This document shows, piece after piece, positions 16,068-24,589 of a stretch of 64,000 bases of DNA (the first letter of the stretch is position 1; each line of letters starts with the position of its first letter). A model generated the notes under the pieces. It searched no databases. It saw only the letters and a program-made list of their open reading frames with translations, and was not told the DNA's origin. Source of the stretch: Curtobacterium sp. MCSS17_008 (GTDB taxonomy: Bacteria; Actinomycetota; Actinomycetes; Actinomycetales; Microbacteriaceae); NCBI RefSeq assembly GCF_003234185.1, contig NZ_QKSM01000002.1, positions 124,001 through 188,000 of the forward strand. The letters run 5' to 3'. The position numbers and the translations under genes are program-made.

Positions 16068-16658
16068 GTGGCGTCGGATCCGCAGCAGCGCGCCGCAGCC
16101 CAACGGGCGGCCGCGCAGCGCACGGCGGCGCAGCGTGCGGCGATGCAGCGTGCTGCGGCGCAGCGTGCGGCGGCGCCCGGGGGAGCGGCGCAGCGACCGG
16201 CGGCACCAGGGGGCGCGGCGCAGCGGGCTGCGGCACCATCCACCGCGCAGTCGAGGACGCGGGCCGGGGCAGCTCGCCCGGGTGCCGGATCCGCCGGGGA
16301 CTTCGAGCGCCTCATGCAGCGGAACACCGTCGACACGCGGACGCTCGCGACGGCCGGCCGTCGTCGGAGGAACCCGGTCACCGGCAAGATCGCCCTCGGC
16401 CTGGCGGTGGTGTCCGCCGCCGTCGACGCGAGCGCCTTCGCCGTGTTCATGGGCGGCGACACGACCTTCGCCTTCGGCATCTGCTTCGTGGTCGTCTTCC
16501 TCACGCTCATCGCGGCCGTGCTCGGCTTCATCGCCGCGGTCGGGTCGTTCGGCCGTTGGTACGGCGTGGTCGGGGTGGTGCTGGCGTTCTTCGCGAACCC
16601 CGTCATCCTGATCGTGCTGCTCGTGGTCGTCGCGCCCGAGGCCCTGTCGGGGATGTAG
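16068..16658 (+). CDS. Membrane protein with Ala-Gln-Arg repeat N-terminus, function unknown
   Basis: I do not recognise a characterised family for this 196-residue protein. Residues 1-60 are a low-complexity run of AAAQR and AAPGG repeats. A hydrophilic stretch follows (FERLMQRNTVDTR), then three hydrophobic segments (about 110-130, 133-155, 162-190), so it should be a small membrane protein with a disordered cytoplasmic tail, similar in outline to DUF4190-type proteins. GTG 16068 is supported by GGGAGGG just upstream. It is divergent from menC, precedes menB, and has its own promoter; no link to menaquinone synthesis is evident. Confidence 0.72.
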   Translation: MASDPQQRAAAQRAAAQRTAAQRAAMQRAAAQRAAAPGGAAQRPAAPGGAAQRAAAPSTAQSRTRAGAARPGAGSAGDFERLMQRNTVDTRTLATAGRRRRNPVTGKIALGLAVVSAAVDASAFAVFMGGDTTFAFGICFVVVFLTLIAAVLGFIAAVGSFGRWYGVVGVVLAFFANPVILIVLLVVVAPEALSGM

Positions 16659-16721
16659 CGACGCGGGATCGCGTCCCACCGGGACACCCCGACGGCAGGG
16701 GTGGCCGGATACGGTGGGGTC

Positions 16722-17651
16722 ATGGCAGCTCCCGTCTCCGACCTGTTCGACCCCGACGTCTGGACCGCCGCCCCGGTCGCGGAGCACTTCACCGACATCA
16801 CGTACCACAAGCACGTCTCGCAGGGGATCGTCCGGGTGGCGTTCGATCGTCCCGAGGTGCGGAACGCCTTCCGTCCCCGCACGGTCGACGAGCTCTACCG
16901 GGCGCTCGACGACGCCCGGCAGGACCCGCACGTCGGTGTCGTCCTGCTCACGGGCAACGGACCGAGCCCGAAGGACGGTGGGTGGGCCTTCTGCTCCGGC
17001 GGCGACCAGCGCATCCGTGGCCGGAGCGGGTACCAGTACGTCGGGGACGAGGGCGCCCCGCCCGAGGGCGTCGACCCGGCCGCGGCGCAGGCGTCGATGG
17101 GTCGGCTGCACATCCTCGAGGTGCAGCGCCTCATCCGCATGATGCCGAAGGTCGTCATCGCCGTGGTGCCGGGGTGGGCCGCCGGCGGCGGGCACTCGCT
17201 GCACGCCGTCGCCGACCTGACGATCGCGAGCGCGGAGCACGGTCGGTTCAAGCAGACCGACGCCGACGTGGGCTCGTTCGACGGCGGGTACGGCAGCGCC
17301 TACTACGCCCGACAGATCGGACAGAAGCTGGCGCGCGAGGTCTTCTTCCTGGCCGAGGAGTACTCGTCGCAGCGTGCGTACGAGATGGGTGCGGTCAACA
17401 GGGTCGTCCCGCACGAAGACCTCGAGCGTGAGGCGATCCGGTGGGGCGAGACGATCCTCGGCAAGTCGCCGACGGCGATCCGGATGCTGAAGTACGCCTT
17501 CAACGCCATCGACGACGGGATGGTCGGCCAGCAGGTCTTCGCGGGCGAGGCGACGCGGCTCGCCTACGCCTCGGACGAGGCCGTCGAGGGCCGCGACGCG
17601 TTCCTCGAGAAGCGGAAGCCCGAGTGGACGTCGTTCCCGTGGCACTACTGA
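16722..17651 (+). CDS. menB: 1,4-Dihydroxy-2-naphthoyl-CoA synthase
   Basis: This 309-residue crotonase-fold enzyme closes the naphthoate ring from o-succinylbenzoyl-CoA. Family features include the substrate-side GGWAFCSGGDQRIRG (oxyanion hole, about residues 86-100), GWAAGGGHSLH (about 152-162) and QTDADVGSFDGGYG. The last resembles the conserved MenB segment that holds the active site. It ends with the MenB-type KPEWTSFPWHY tail. The ATG at 16722 is set by TACGGT (16710-16715) 6 bases upstream. menE starts 16 bases after its stop. Confidence 0.95.
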   Translation: MAAPVSDLFDPDVWTAAPVAEHFTDITYHKHVSQGIVRVAFDRPEVRNAFRPRTVDELYRALDDARQDPHVGVVLLTGNGPSPKDGGWAFCSGGDQRIRGRSGYQYVGDEGAPPEGVDPAAAQASMGRLHILEVQRLIRMMPKVVIAVVPGWAAGGGHSLHAVADLTIASAEHGRFKQTDADVGSFDGGYGSAYYARQIGQKLAREVFFLAEEYSSQRAYEMGAVNRVVPHEDLEREAIRWGETILGKSPTAIRMLKYAFNAIDDGMVGQQVFAGEATRLAYASDEAVEGRDAFLEKRKPEWTSFPWHY

Positions 17652-17667
17652 CGCCTGGTCGCCGCCC

Positions 17668-18819
17668 GTGAGCCGGCCGCTGGTGGCGCTGGGCGCGTCC
17701 GACCCGGTGGCGGTGCTCCGCGGTCTGGAGGCTGCACTCGCCGGCGGCCCCGCGCTCCTCCCCGTCGCCGAGGGGGCACCGTCGCTGCCGACGCCCGCTC
17801 CGTCGCAAGTCGCGCAGCGGGTCGCCCTGGTGGTCGAGACGAGCGGGTCCACCGGCACGGGCAAGCGCGTGGCGCTGTCGGCCGACGCCCTCCTCGCCGG
17901 CGCCGCATCCGCCGACGCCGCCCTCGGCGGCCCGGGCCGGTGGGTCCTCGCGCTCCCGACGCACTACATCGCCGGACTCAACGTCCTGACCCGGTCGGTC
18001 ACGGCGGGCACCACGCCGGTCGTCCTCCCGCAGGGGCACTTCGACGCGCGGTCGTTCGCGGACGCGGTCGACCGGCTCGACGTCGGCCCCGATGCCCCCC
18101 GCCGCTACACCTCGCTCGTCCCGGTGCAGCTCGCCCGCGTGCTCGAGGATGCACGGGCCACCGCCGCCGCGACGCGGTTCGACGCCGTCCTGGTCGGCGG
18201 GCAGGCCACCCCGGCACCACTGCGGCAGCGGGCCCTCGACGCCGGGATCCGCGTCGTCACGACCTACGGCGCCAGCGAGACCAGCGGCGGGTGCGTCTAC
18301 GACGGTACGCCGTTCGGGACCGTCCGGACCGAGCTCGTCGACGGCGCGTTGGAGCTCGCCGGGCCGATGCTCGCCGAGGGCTACCTCGACGACCCGGAGC
18401 GCACGGCCCGCACCTTCACGGACCGGGACGGGCATCGCTGGTACCGCACCGGTGACGCGGCCGCCATCGGTGAGGACGGACGGGTGCGCGTGCTCGGACG
18501 GCTCGACGACGTCATCGTCTCCGGCGGCGAGAAGGTCCCGCTCGGCGCCGTCGAACGACGGGTCCGGGAGCTCCCCGGGCAGGACACGGCCGTGGTGACA
18601 CGCCGGACGTCGGGGGAGTGGGGCGAGGTGCCGGTCGTCGTGACCGAGCAGCCGCTCGACCTCGACACCGTGCGGGCGCACGTCGGTGACGCCCTCGGGC
18701 GCGCAGCGCGGCCGGCGGACGTGGTGGTGGTCGACGCACTGCCGATGCTCGCGTCCGGCAAGCCCGACCGTCGGGCCGTCCGTGCCCTCGTCGACCCGAC
18801 GGGGGCACCGACCACGTAG
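17668..18819 (+). CDS. menE: o-Succinylbenzoate--CoA ligase
   Basis: This 383-residue adenylate-forming enzyme activates o-succinylbenzoate to its CoA thioester for MenB. The ANL core motifs are present: the P-loop TSGSTGTGK (about residues 58-66), YGASETSGG (about 201-209), the YRTGD motif (about 257) and the C-terminal catalytic lysine in MLASGKPDRR. It is shorter than many MenE proteins because the N-terminal part is compact, as in other actinobacteria. GTG 17668 follows menB closely, so the two are likely co-transcribed. Confidence 0.93.
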   Translation: MSRPLVALGASDPVAVLRGLEAALAGGPALLPVAEGAPSLPTPAPSQVAQRVALVVETSGSTGTGKRVALSADALLAGAASADAALGGPGRWVLALPTHYIAGLNVLTRSVTAGTTPVVLPQGHFDARSFADAVDRLDVGPDAPRRYTSLVPVQLARVLEDARATAAATRFDAVLVGGQATPAPLRQRALDAGIRVVTTYGASETSGGCVYDGTPFGTVRTELVDGALELAGPMLAEGYLDDPERTARTFTDRDGHRWYRTGDAAAIGEDGRVRVLGRLDDVIVSGGEKVPLGAVERRVRELPGQDTAVVTRRTSGEWGEVPVVVTEQPLDLDTVRAHVGDALGRAARPADVVVVDALPMLASGKPDRRAVRALVDPTGAPTT

Positions 18820-18843
18820 TCGGCGCGGATACGATGGACGGCC

Positions 18844-19839
18844 GTGGCACGTACGAAGAACACGACCCCGGCCAGGCGCCGCAGCGGCAACCCCGCGAAG
18901 GCCGCGGGACCGCGGCGCACGAAGCAGCGGGCGACCGCGCGCGACTGGATCGGCGGAGCCCGGCTCCGCACCCTCACGCTCGGCGTCGTCCCGGTCGTGC
19001 TCGGGACCGGAGTGGCGTTCGTCGACTCCGGCGAACCGGGCGACTTCGGGAGCTACCTCGGCCGTGACCACCACCTGGCGGTCGCGCTCCTCGCCCTCGC
19101 GGTCGCGCTGTTCCTGCAGATCGGCGTGAACTACAGCAACGACTACTCGGACGGCGTCCGGGGCACCGACGAGTTCCGCGTCGGCCCGGCCCGGCTGACC
19201 GGTGCGGGGCTGGCGAAGCCGCGCACCGTGCTCACCGTCGCGTTGACGTTCTTCGGGCTCGCGGCCCTCGCCGGGCTGGTGATCGTGCTGCTCACCGGGC
19301 TGTGGTGGCTGCTGCTCGTCGGGGCCGCGGCGATCGTCGCCGCCTGGTTCTACACCGGCGGGAAGAAGCCGTACGGCTACAACGCGCTCGGCGAGGTCTT
19401 CGTCTTCGTGTTCTTCGGCCTGGTCGCCGTGCTCGGGACCCAGTACGTGCAGATCCGCGAGGTGACGGCGAGCGGCTGGGCGGCAGCGGTCGCCGCGGGC
19501 TTCTTCGCCTGCGCCGTCCTCATGGTGAACAACATCCGCGACGTCGACGAGGACCGGCAGGCGGGCAAGCGGACCCTGGCCGTCGTCGTCGGACGCCCGA
19601 TCGCCCGGGTGCTGTTCGGCCTGTTCCTGATGCTGCCGTACGTCGTGCTGCTCTGGTTCGTGCTGCTCTACTTCCGCACCGGCTTCGCGTACTTCTCGCT
19701 GCTGCTCGCGCTCCCGGCGCTCGCCATCGGGGTCTCGTCGCGGAAGCCCCGCGAGCTCATCACCGCGCTGCAGCTGTCGTCGTTCGCGTCGCTGGCGTAC
19801 GGCGTGGTGCTCGGACTGACCCTGGTGCTCCTGCCCTAG
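18844..19839 (+). CDS. menA: 1,4-Dihydroxy-2-naphthoate polyprenyltransferase
   Basis: This 331-residue UbiA-family membrane enzyme attaches the polyprenyl chain to dihydroxynaphthoate. Both Asp-rich magnesium sites are visible: NYSNDYSDGVRGTD (about residues 98-111) and NNIRDVDEDRQAGKRT (about 226-241). Eight to nine hydrophobic segments follow a basic N-terminal tail. The GTG start has TACGAT (18830-18835) 8 bases upstream, so a leaderless transcript separate from menE is possible. Confidence 0.94.
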   Translation: MARTKNTTPARRRSGNPAKAAGPRRTKQRATARDWIGGARLRTLTLGVVPVVLGTGVAFVDSGEPGDFGSYLGRDHHLAVALLALAVALFLQIGVNYSNDYSDGVRGTDEFRVGPARLTGAGLAKPRTVLTVALTFFGLAALAGLVIVLLTGLWWLLLVGAAAIVAAWFYTGGKKPYGYNALGEVFVFVFFGLVAVLGTQYVQIREVTASGWAAAVAAGFFACAVLMVNNIRDVDEDRQAGKRTLAVVVGRPIARVLFGLFLMLPYVVLLWFVLLYFRTGFAYFSLLLALPALAIGVSSRKPRELITALQLSSFASLAYGVVLGLTLVLLP

Positions 19840-19861
19840 GCCGGCCGGCCGGCCGTCCGGG

Positions 19862-20224
19862 TCAGTCGGCGTCGGGCTCGCGGCGGCTGCGGTGCCGTTC
19901 GGTGTCGGAGACGGGAGGAACGGCAGGGCCCTCGGTGGCGGTGTCAGTGGCGGTGTCGGTGCCGGTGGCGTCGGTGTCGGCGGCGTCGACGAAGTCGTCC
20001 TCGAAGTCCGAGTCCGCGTCACGCTCCGGACGACCGCGCCGCGACGCGATGTTCGACGTGACCTGTCCACGCAACCCGGGCAGCGCGATGTAGGACACGA
20101 GCAGGCCGATGAGGGCGGCACCGATCGCCGCCCAGTACCACCTCAGTCCGACGAGGAGCAGGACGGCCAGCGCCGCGGCGAAGATGCCGAGCCGGGCAAG
20201 GGTGTAGACGAACCACGCTTTCAC
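19862..20224 (-). CDS. DUF4229-type small membrane protein
   Basis: This 120-residue protein has two close hydrophobic helices at the N-terminus (about residues 7-27 and 30-48) and a charged C-terminal tail with a Thr/Asp/Ala repeat (DATGTDTATDTATEG). The layout and N-terminus (MKAWFVYTLARLGIF) match the actinobacterial DUF4229 family, whose function is unknown. Minus-strand TAGACT (20236-20231) lies 6 bases before the GTG start. It sits head-to-head with the next small membrane gene, inside the menaquinone region. Confidence 0.8.
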   Translation of the reverse strand: MKAWFVYTLARLGIFAAALAVLLLVGLRWYWAAIGAALIGLLVSYIALPGLRGQVTSNIASRRGRPERDADSDFEDDFVDAADTDATGTDTATDTATEGPAVPPVSDTERHRSRREPDAD

Positions 20225-20302
20225 CCGTCGAGTCTACGGAACGGCGCCGGGACGTCGGCTGACGGGCAGGTCGGTCCCAGGAGCGCTGCCTACACTCCGG
20301 GG

Positions 20303-20662
20303 ATGGTCCGTCTGTGGTTGATCGTCGCCGTCGCCGCCGTGGCCTTCACGGTCTACGCGGTCATCGACTGCGCGACCATGCCACCCCAGCGCATCCGCTC
20401 CCTGCGGCGCGGGTGGTGGGTCCTCCTCGTGCTCGTCCTCCCCGTCCTCGGCGGGGTGCTCTGGTTCCTGCTCGGTCGCGCCCCCGCGGCCCCCGGACCG
20501 ACGCCCCGGTACCGTGGACCCGAAGACGACCCGGACTTCCTCGGTGGCCCCCGTGCCGCCGGGCCGCACCGCACCGGAACGGACCAGGACGACGCAACCC
20601 TCCGAGACCTCGAAGACCAGTTCCGTGACGAACGAGACGACGACAGCCGCCCCGATCGCTGA
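20303..20662 (+). CDS. PLDc_N (phospholipase D-nuclease N-terminal) domain membrane protein
   Basis: This 119-residue protein has two transmembrane helices (about residues 2-22 and 37-56) separated by CATMPPQRIRSLRRGWW. This is the PLDc_N domain found at the N-terminus of cardiolipin synthases and, as here, as a free-standing protein. A charged cytoplasmic tail follows (residues 60-119). No catalytic domain is present, so no reaction is assigned. TACACT (20291-20296) is 6 bases before ATG. The last 38 bases overlap the predicted menD start in another frame, implying coupling. Confidence 0.82.
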   Translation: MVRLWLIVAVAAVAFTVYAVIDCATMPPQRIRSLRRGWWVLLVLVLPVLGGVLWFLLGRAPAAPGPTPRYRGPEDDPDFLGGPRAAGPHRTGTDQDDATLRDLEDQFRDERDDDSRPDR

Positions 20663-22400
20663 CGGTCCCGCCGGCTCCGGCAGCCCCGCCACGGACTTCT
20701 CGCTCGCACTGCTGCGCGAACTCGCCCGCGCGGGGGTGACCGACGTCGTGGTGAGCCCGGGCTCCCGCTCCCAGGCGCTGGCACTCGCCGCGGTCGCCCT
20801 CGAACGGGCCGGCGGCACCACGGTGCACGTCCGGCTCGACGAGCGCACCGCCGGCTTCTTCGCGCTCGGGCTCGCCGTCGAGTCGGGCCGACCGGCCGCG
20901 GTGGTCACCACCTCCGGCACCGCCGTCGCCAACCTGCACCCGGCCGTCCTCGAGGCGTACCACTCCGGCGTGCCGATGATCGTGCTCAGTGCCGACCGTC
21001 CCGACGAGCTCCGGGGGATCGGCAGCAACCAGACCACGGTGCAGCCCGGGCTCTTCGGACCGGCGGTCGCCTTCGTCCGCGACGTGCAGGCTCCGACCGC
21101 CGGAGGGGGCGACGTCGAGGTCGACGCCGTCCGGTCCCTCGCGCGCGAGGCGGTCGCGGTCGCCGCCGGACACGCCGGGCAGCCCGGACCGGTGCAGCTC
21201 AACGTCGCGTTCCGCGAACCGCTGTCCGCCGGACTCCGCGCCGAGGACGTCCAGGGCGTGCCGGACGAGGAGGTCGACACCGACCGCGCCCGCCGCCGGG
21301 TGCACACCGGACTGCCGGTGGCCGAGCTCGCGCCCGACGACGAGCCCGCGACGGTCGTCATCGCCGGACACGACGCCGGCGAGGACGCCGAGCGCATCGC
21401 CTGGGAGCTCGGGGCGCCGCTGCTCGCCGAGGTCTCGAGCGGCGCGCGGTTCGGACGCAACCTCGTCGTGGCCTACCGCGACCTGCTCCGCGAGCCGGAG
21501 CTCGGCGGCGCGGTCCGTCGCGCCGTGGTGCTCGGGCACCCCACCCTCAGCCGTGAGGTCCCCGCGCTCCTGCAACGGTCCGACGTGGAGACCGTCGTGG
21601 TCCGCGGTCCGGGGGCCGACCCGTACGACCCGGCACGGGCCTCGCGACCGGACGCGGCGACCACCTTCGTGTCGGACGTCCGCGTGACGGGCCGCACCAC
21701 CCCGGCACACCGTGCGTGGGTCGGCCGGTGGGTGACGTCCAGTCGCGCGCTCCTCGGCGACGGCGACGCCGGTCCGGACCTCGACGCGAAGCGCTCGGGG
21801 GACCGCGCCGAACGCAACCGCTACCTGCGTGACGAGGTGGCGCTCCGGCGCCGTCCCGTCGACCGGACGATGCTCGTCGACGCCGTCTGGGGCGCCACCT
21901 GGCCGCACGACCGGCTCGTGCTGGGTGCCTCGCAGCTCATCCGGGTCGCCGACGCGCACGTGCCGGGCAAGAAGCTGCGCGTGCACGCGAACCGTGGGCT
22001 CGCCGGGATCGACGGCACCGTGTCGACGGCGCTCGGCATCGCGGCTGCGCTCGAGCGGACGGCGGACTCCGTCGGGACGACACGGGTGCTCGTCGGGGAC
22101 CTGACGTTCCTGCACGACCTCGGCGCCTTCGTCACGGGGGTCGAGGAACGGACGCACCGCGTGCAGGTCGTCGTCGGCAACGACGCCGGCGGGGCGATCT
22201 TCCGCGGGCTCGAGGTCGCGGCGACCACACCGGACGCGGACATGCGCCGGATGATGACGACGCCGCAGCACGTCGACGTCGAGCGGGTCGTGACGGGGCT
22301 GGGCTGGGAGTACCGGCGTGCGGCGACGTGGGGCGACCTGGAGGCCGTGCTCACCGACCCGGCGCAGCGTCTCGTCGTCGAGGTGCCACTGGCCGGCTGA
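20625..22400 (+). CDS. menD: 2-Succinyl-5-enolpyruvyl-6-hydroxy-3-cyclohexene-1-carboxylate synthase
   Basis: This 591-residue thiamine-diphosphate enzyme joins isochorismate to the succinyl semialdehyde derived from 2-oxoglutarate. The N-terminal domain has VVVSPGSRSQALALA and HVRLDERTAGFFALGLA with the catalytic glutamate; the C-terminal domain has GTVSTALGIAAAL and GDLTFLHDLG...NDAGG, the ThDP/Mg2+ motif. The start is taken as GTG 20625, just before the variable tail and overlapping the PLDc_N gene by 38 bases; no clear ribosome-binding site helps, so a nearby alternative is possible. Confidence 0.93.
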   Translation: MTNETTTAAPIADGPAGSGSPATDFSLALLRELARAGVTDVVVSPGSRSQALALAAVALERAGGTTVHVRLDERTAGFFALGLAVESGRPAAVVTTSGTAVANLHPAVLEAYHSGVPMIVLSADRPDELRGIGSNQTTVQPGLFGPAVAFVRDVQAPTAGGGDVEVDAVRSLAREAVAVAAGHAGQPGPVQLNVAFREPLSAGLRAEDVQGVPDEEVDTDRARRRVHTGLPVAELAPDDEPATVVIAGHDAGEDAERIAWELGAPLLAEVSSGARFGRNLVVAYRDLLREPELGGAVRRAVVLGHPTLSREVPALLQRSDVETVVVRGPGADPYDPARASRPDAATTFVSDVRVTGRTTPAHRAWVGRWVTSSRALLGDGDAGPDLDAKRSGDRAERNRYLRDEVALRRRPVDRTMLVDAVWGATWPHDRLVLGASQLIRVADAHVPGKKLRVHANRGLAGIDGTVSTALGIAAALERTADSVGTTRVLVGDLTFLHDLGAFVTGVEERTHRVQVVVGNDAGGAIFRGLEVAATTPDADMRRMMTTPQHVDVERVVTGLGWEYRRAATWGDLEAVLTDPAQRLVVEVPLAG

Positions 22401-22422
22401 CGGCCGCGGCGCGGTCGCCGCG

Positions 22423-23682
22423 TCAGGCCAGCGCGTCGCGCATCGGCCGGAACTTCAGTGCGGTCTCCGCGACCTCGCGCGCGGGGTCGGAGCCGGCGAC
22501 GATGCCGGCGCCCGCCCACGCCCGGACGGTGCCGTCGGTGTCGATCCGGGCGCTGCGCAGTGCGAGCATCCACTCGCCGTCCCCGTTCGCGCCGAGCCAG
22601 CCGACCGGTCCGGCGTACCGCCCGCGGTCGACGCCCTCGAGCTCGGCGACCAACCGCACCGCGACGTCGGTCGGCGTGCCGGCGACCGCCGCCGTGGGGT
22701 GCAGCGCGTCGGCGACGTCGAGCGAGGTCGTCCCCACCGGCAGCGTCGCGCGGACGTCGGTCGCCAGGTGCCACAGGTTCGGCAGCTGCAGGCGGAACGG
22801 CTCCGGGTCGGCCCGCAGGTCGCTCGCGATCGGGCGCAGCGCCTCGAGCAGGCTCGCGATCGCGAACCCGTGCTCCTCGACGTCCTTCGCGCTCGACGCC
22901 AGGGCCTCGGCGGCAGCACGGTCGGACACGGCGTCGGTGCCGCGCGCGGCGCTGCCGGCGAGCACCCGTGCGGAGAGCTGCGTGCCGTCCGTGCGCGCGA
23001 GCGTCTCCGGGGTCGCGCCGACCAGGCCGTCGACGGCGAAGGTGACGCACTGCGGGTACGCGGCGGCGAGGTCCAGGAGCACGGCGCGCCGGTCCGCACC
23101 GGCGGGGAGCGTGCCCACCAGGTCCCGCGCGAGCACGACCTTCTCGGCCTCACCCGCGGTGATCCGCCGCACGGCGTCGGCCACGGCCGCGGCGTAGCCG
23201 TCCTCGTCGACCTGACCGGGCCCGAGGACGACCGAGACGTGTCCGCCGACGGCGGGCACGGGCACCGAGGTGCGCGAGAACCCGAGCGGCGCCGGGTCGG
23301 GCGTCGTGTCGACCGCGGTCAGCCAGGCCTTCCCGCGGCGCTTGCCGACCACCACGCGCGGGACGACGAGGACGCTCTCCTCCGCGGAGTCGTCGGCGAA
23401 CGCGAACGAGCCGAAGGCCACCAGGCCGGTGCCCCGCAGCTGCACCGGGTCGTCGACCGTCGCGCCGCGGACGAGCTCGCGCCAGACCGCGGAGGCCTGC
23501 CGCATCCGCTCCGGGCCGGAGAACGAGAACCGCAGTGCCTCGCCGATCCCGACGATCCCGTCGCCGTTCCGCACGAAGGCCAGCGGCGCGTCCCGCAGGG
23601 TGTGGCGGAGGACGTCCCCCGGGTCGTCGAGGATCCGGGTCGAGACCGTGAGCGAGGGGGCCGCCGTGGTGGTTCGGGTCAC
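22423..23682 (-). CDS. menF: Isochorismate synthase
   Basis: This 419-residue chorismate-utilising enzyme makes isochorismate, the entry to menaquinone. The C-terminal catalytic half has the conserved GEAEKVVLARDL (the general-base lysine region, about 171-182), ETLARTDGTQLSARVLAGSAARG, HLATDVRATL and PVGWLGANGDGEWMLALRSA. Because menaquinone genes surround it, MenF is more likely than a siderophore EntC. GTG 23682 has minus-strand TACGAT (23694-23689) 6 bases upstream. It is convergent with menD and divergent from menG. Confidence 0.92.
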   Translation of the reverse strand: MTRTTTAAPSLTVSTRILDDPGDVLRHTLRDAPLAFVRNGDGIVGIGEALRFSFSGPERMRQASAVWRELVRGATVDDPVQLRGTGLVAFGSFAFADDSAEESVLVVPRVVVGKRRGKAWLTAVDTTPDPAPLGFSRTSVPVPAVGGHVSVVLGPGQVDEDGYAAAVADAVRRITAGEAEKVVLARDLVGTLPAGADRRAVLLDLAAAYPQCVTFAVDGLVGATPETLARTDGTQLSARVLAGSAARGTDAVSDRAAAEALASSAKDVEEHGFAIASLLEALRPIASDLRADPEPFRLQLPNLWHLATDVRATLPVGTTSLDVADALHPTAAVAGTPTDVAVRLVAELEGVDRGRYAGPVGWLGANGDGEWMLALRSARIDTDGTVRAWAGAGIVAGSDPAREVAETALKFRPMRDALA

Positions 23683-23765
23683 GGACCGATCGTACGCGCG
23701 CGCCGGCCCGCGGACCCCGGCCGTGCGTCCGGGCACCTGCGAGCCGTGACCTCTAGGATGGTGCG

Positions 23766-24557
23766 GTGAGCAGAGCGGACCTGAGCAAGCGGCCGGACGA
23801 GGTGGCGGCCATGTTCGACGACGTCGCCGCGAAGTACGACCTCACGAACGACATCCTCTCGGCGGGCAACGCTCCGCTGTGGCGCGTCGCGACGGTCCGT
23901 GCGGTCGACCCGCAGCCGGGGGAGCGGGTGCTCGACATCGCGGCGGGCACGGGGACGAGTGCCGCTGCCCTGGCGAAGAGGGGTGCGGACGTCACGGCGC
24001 TCGACCTGTCCGCGGGCATGATCGCCGTCGGGCGTGAGCGCCACCCCGAGATCACGTTCGTCGAGGGCGACGCGGAGCACCTGCCGTTCGACGACGACAC
24101 GTTCGACGCGGTCACGATCTCGTTCGGGCTGCGCAACGTCAACGACCCGATGCAGGCGATCACGGAGATGCTGCGGGTGCTCAAGCCCGGCGGCCGCGTG
24201 GTCATCTGCGAGTTCTCCACGCCGCCGATGGCGCTCCTGCGCTTCGGCTACGGCGCGTACCTCAAGCGCGTGCTCCCGGGCATCGCGCGCCTGTCGAGCA
24301 GCAACCCCGCCGCCTACCGGTACCTGGCCGAGTCGATCGAGGCGTGGCCGGACCAGCAGGTCCTCAGCCAGTGGCTCCGCGGCGTCGGCTTCACGATGGT
24401 CGCGCACCGCAACCTCACCGCCGGCATCGTCGCGCTGCACCGCGGCCGGAAGCCCGTCGCGGGGACGGTCCGCGAGTCGGTCGCCCGTCGGGCGAAGGCG
24501 CGCCGCGAGCACCAGCACACCGGCGAGCAGCCGAGCGTCGACCCCTCCGACGCCTGA
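23766..24557 (+). CDS. menG: Demethylmenaquinone methyltransferase
   Basis: This 263-residue UbiE/MenG methyltransferase carries out the last step of menaquinone synthesis. The SAM-binding motif reads VLDIAAGTGTSA (about residues 56-67). The family signatures are MFDDVAAKYDLTNDILS near the start and the SFGLRNVNDP motif (about 120-129). A short basic tail extends past the usual end. TAGGAT (23754-23759) lies 6 bases before the GTG start. The polyprenyl diphosphate synthase gene begins 32 bases downstream, linking ring and side-chain synthesis. Confidence 0.95.
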   Translation: MSRADLSKRPDEVAAMFDDVAAKYDLTNDILSAGNAPLWRVATVRAVDPQPGERVLDIAAGTGTSAAALAKRGADVTALDLSAGMIAVGRERHPEITFVEGDAEHLPFDDDTFDAVTISFGLRNVNDPMQAITEMLRVLKPGGRVVICEFSTPPMALLRFGYGAYLKRVLPGIARLSSSNPAAYRYLAESIEAWPDQQVLSQWLRGVGFTMVAHRNLTAGIVALHRGRKPVAGTVRESVARRAKARREHQHTGEQPSVDPSDA

Positions 24558-24589
24558 CCGGTCCCTCGACCCCGAACACGGAGCAGCAC

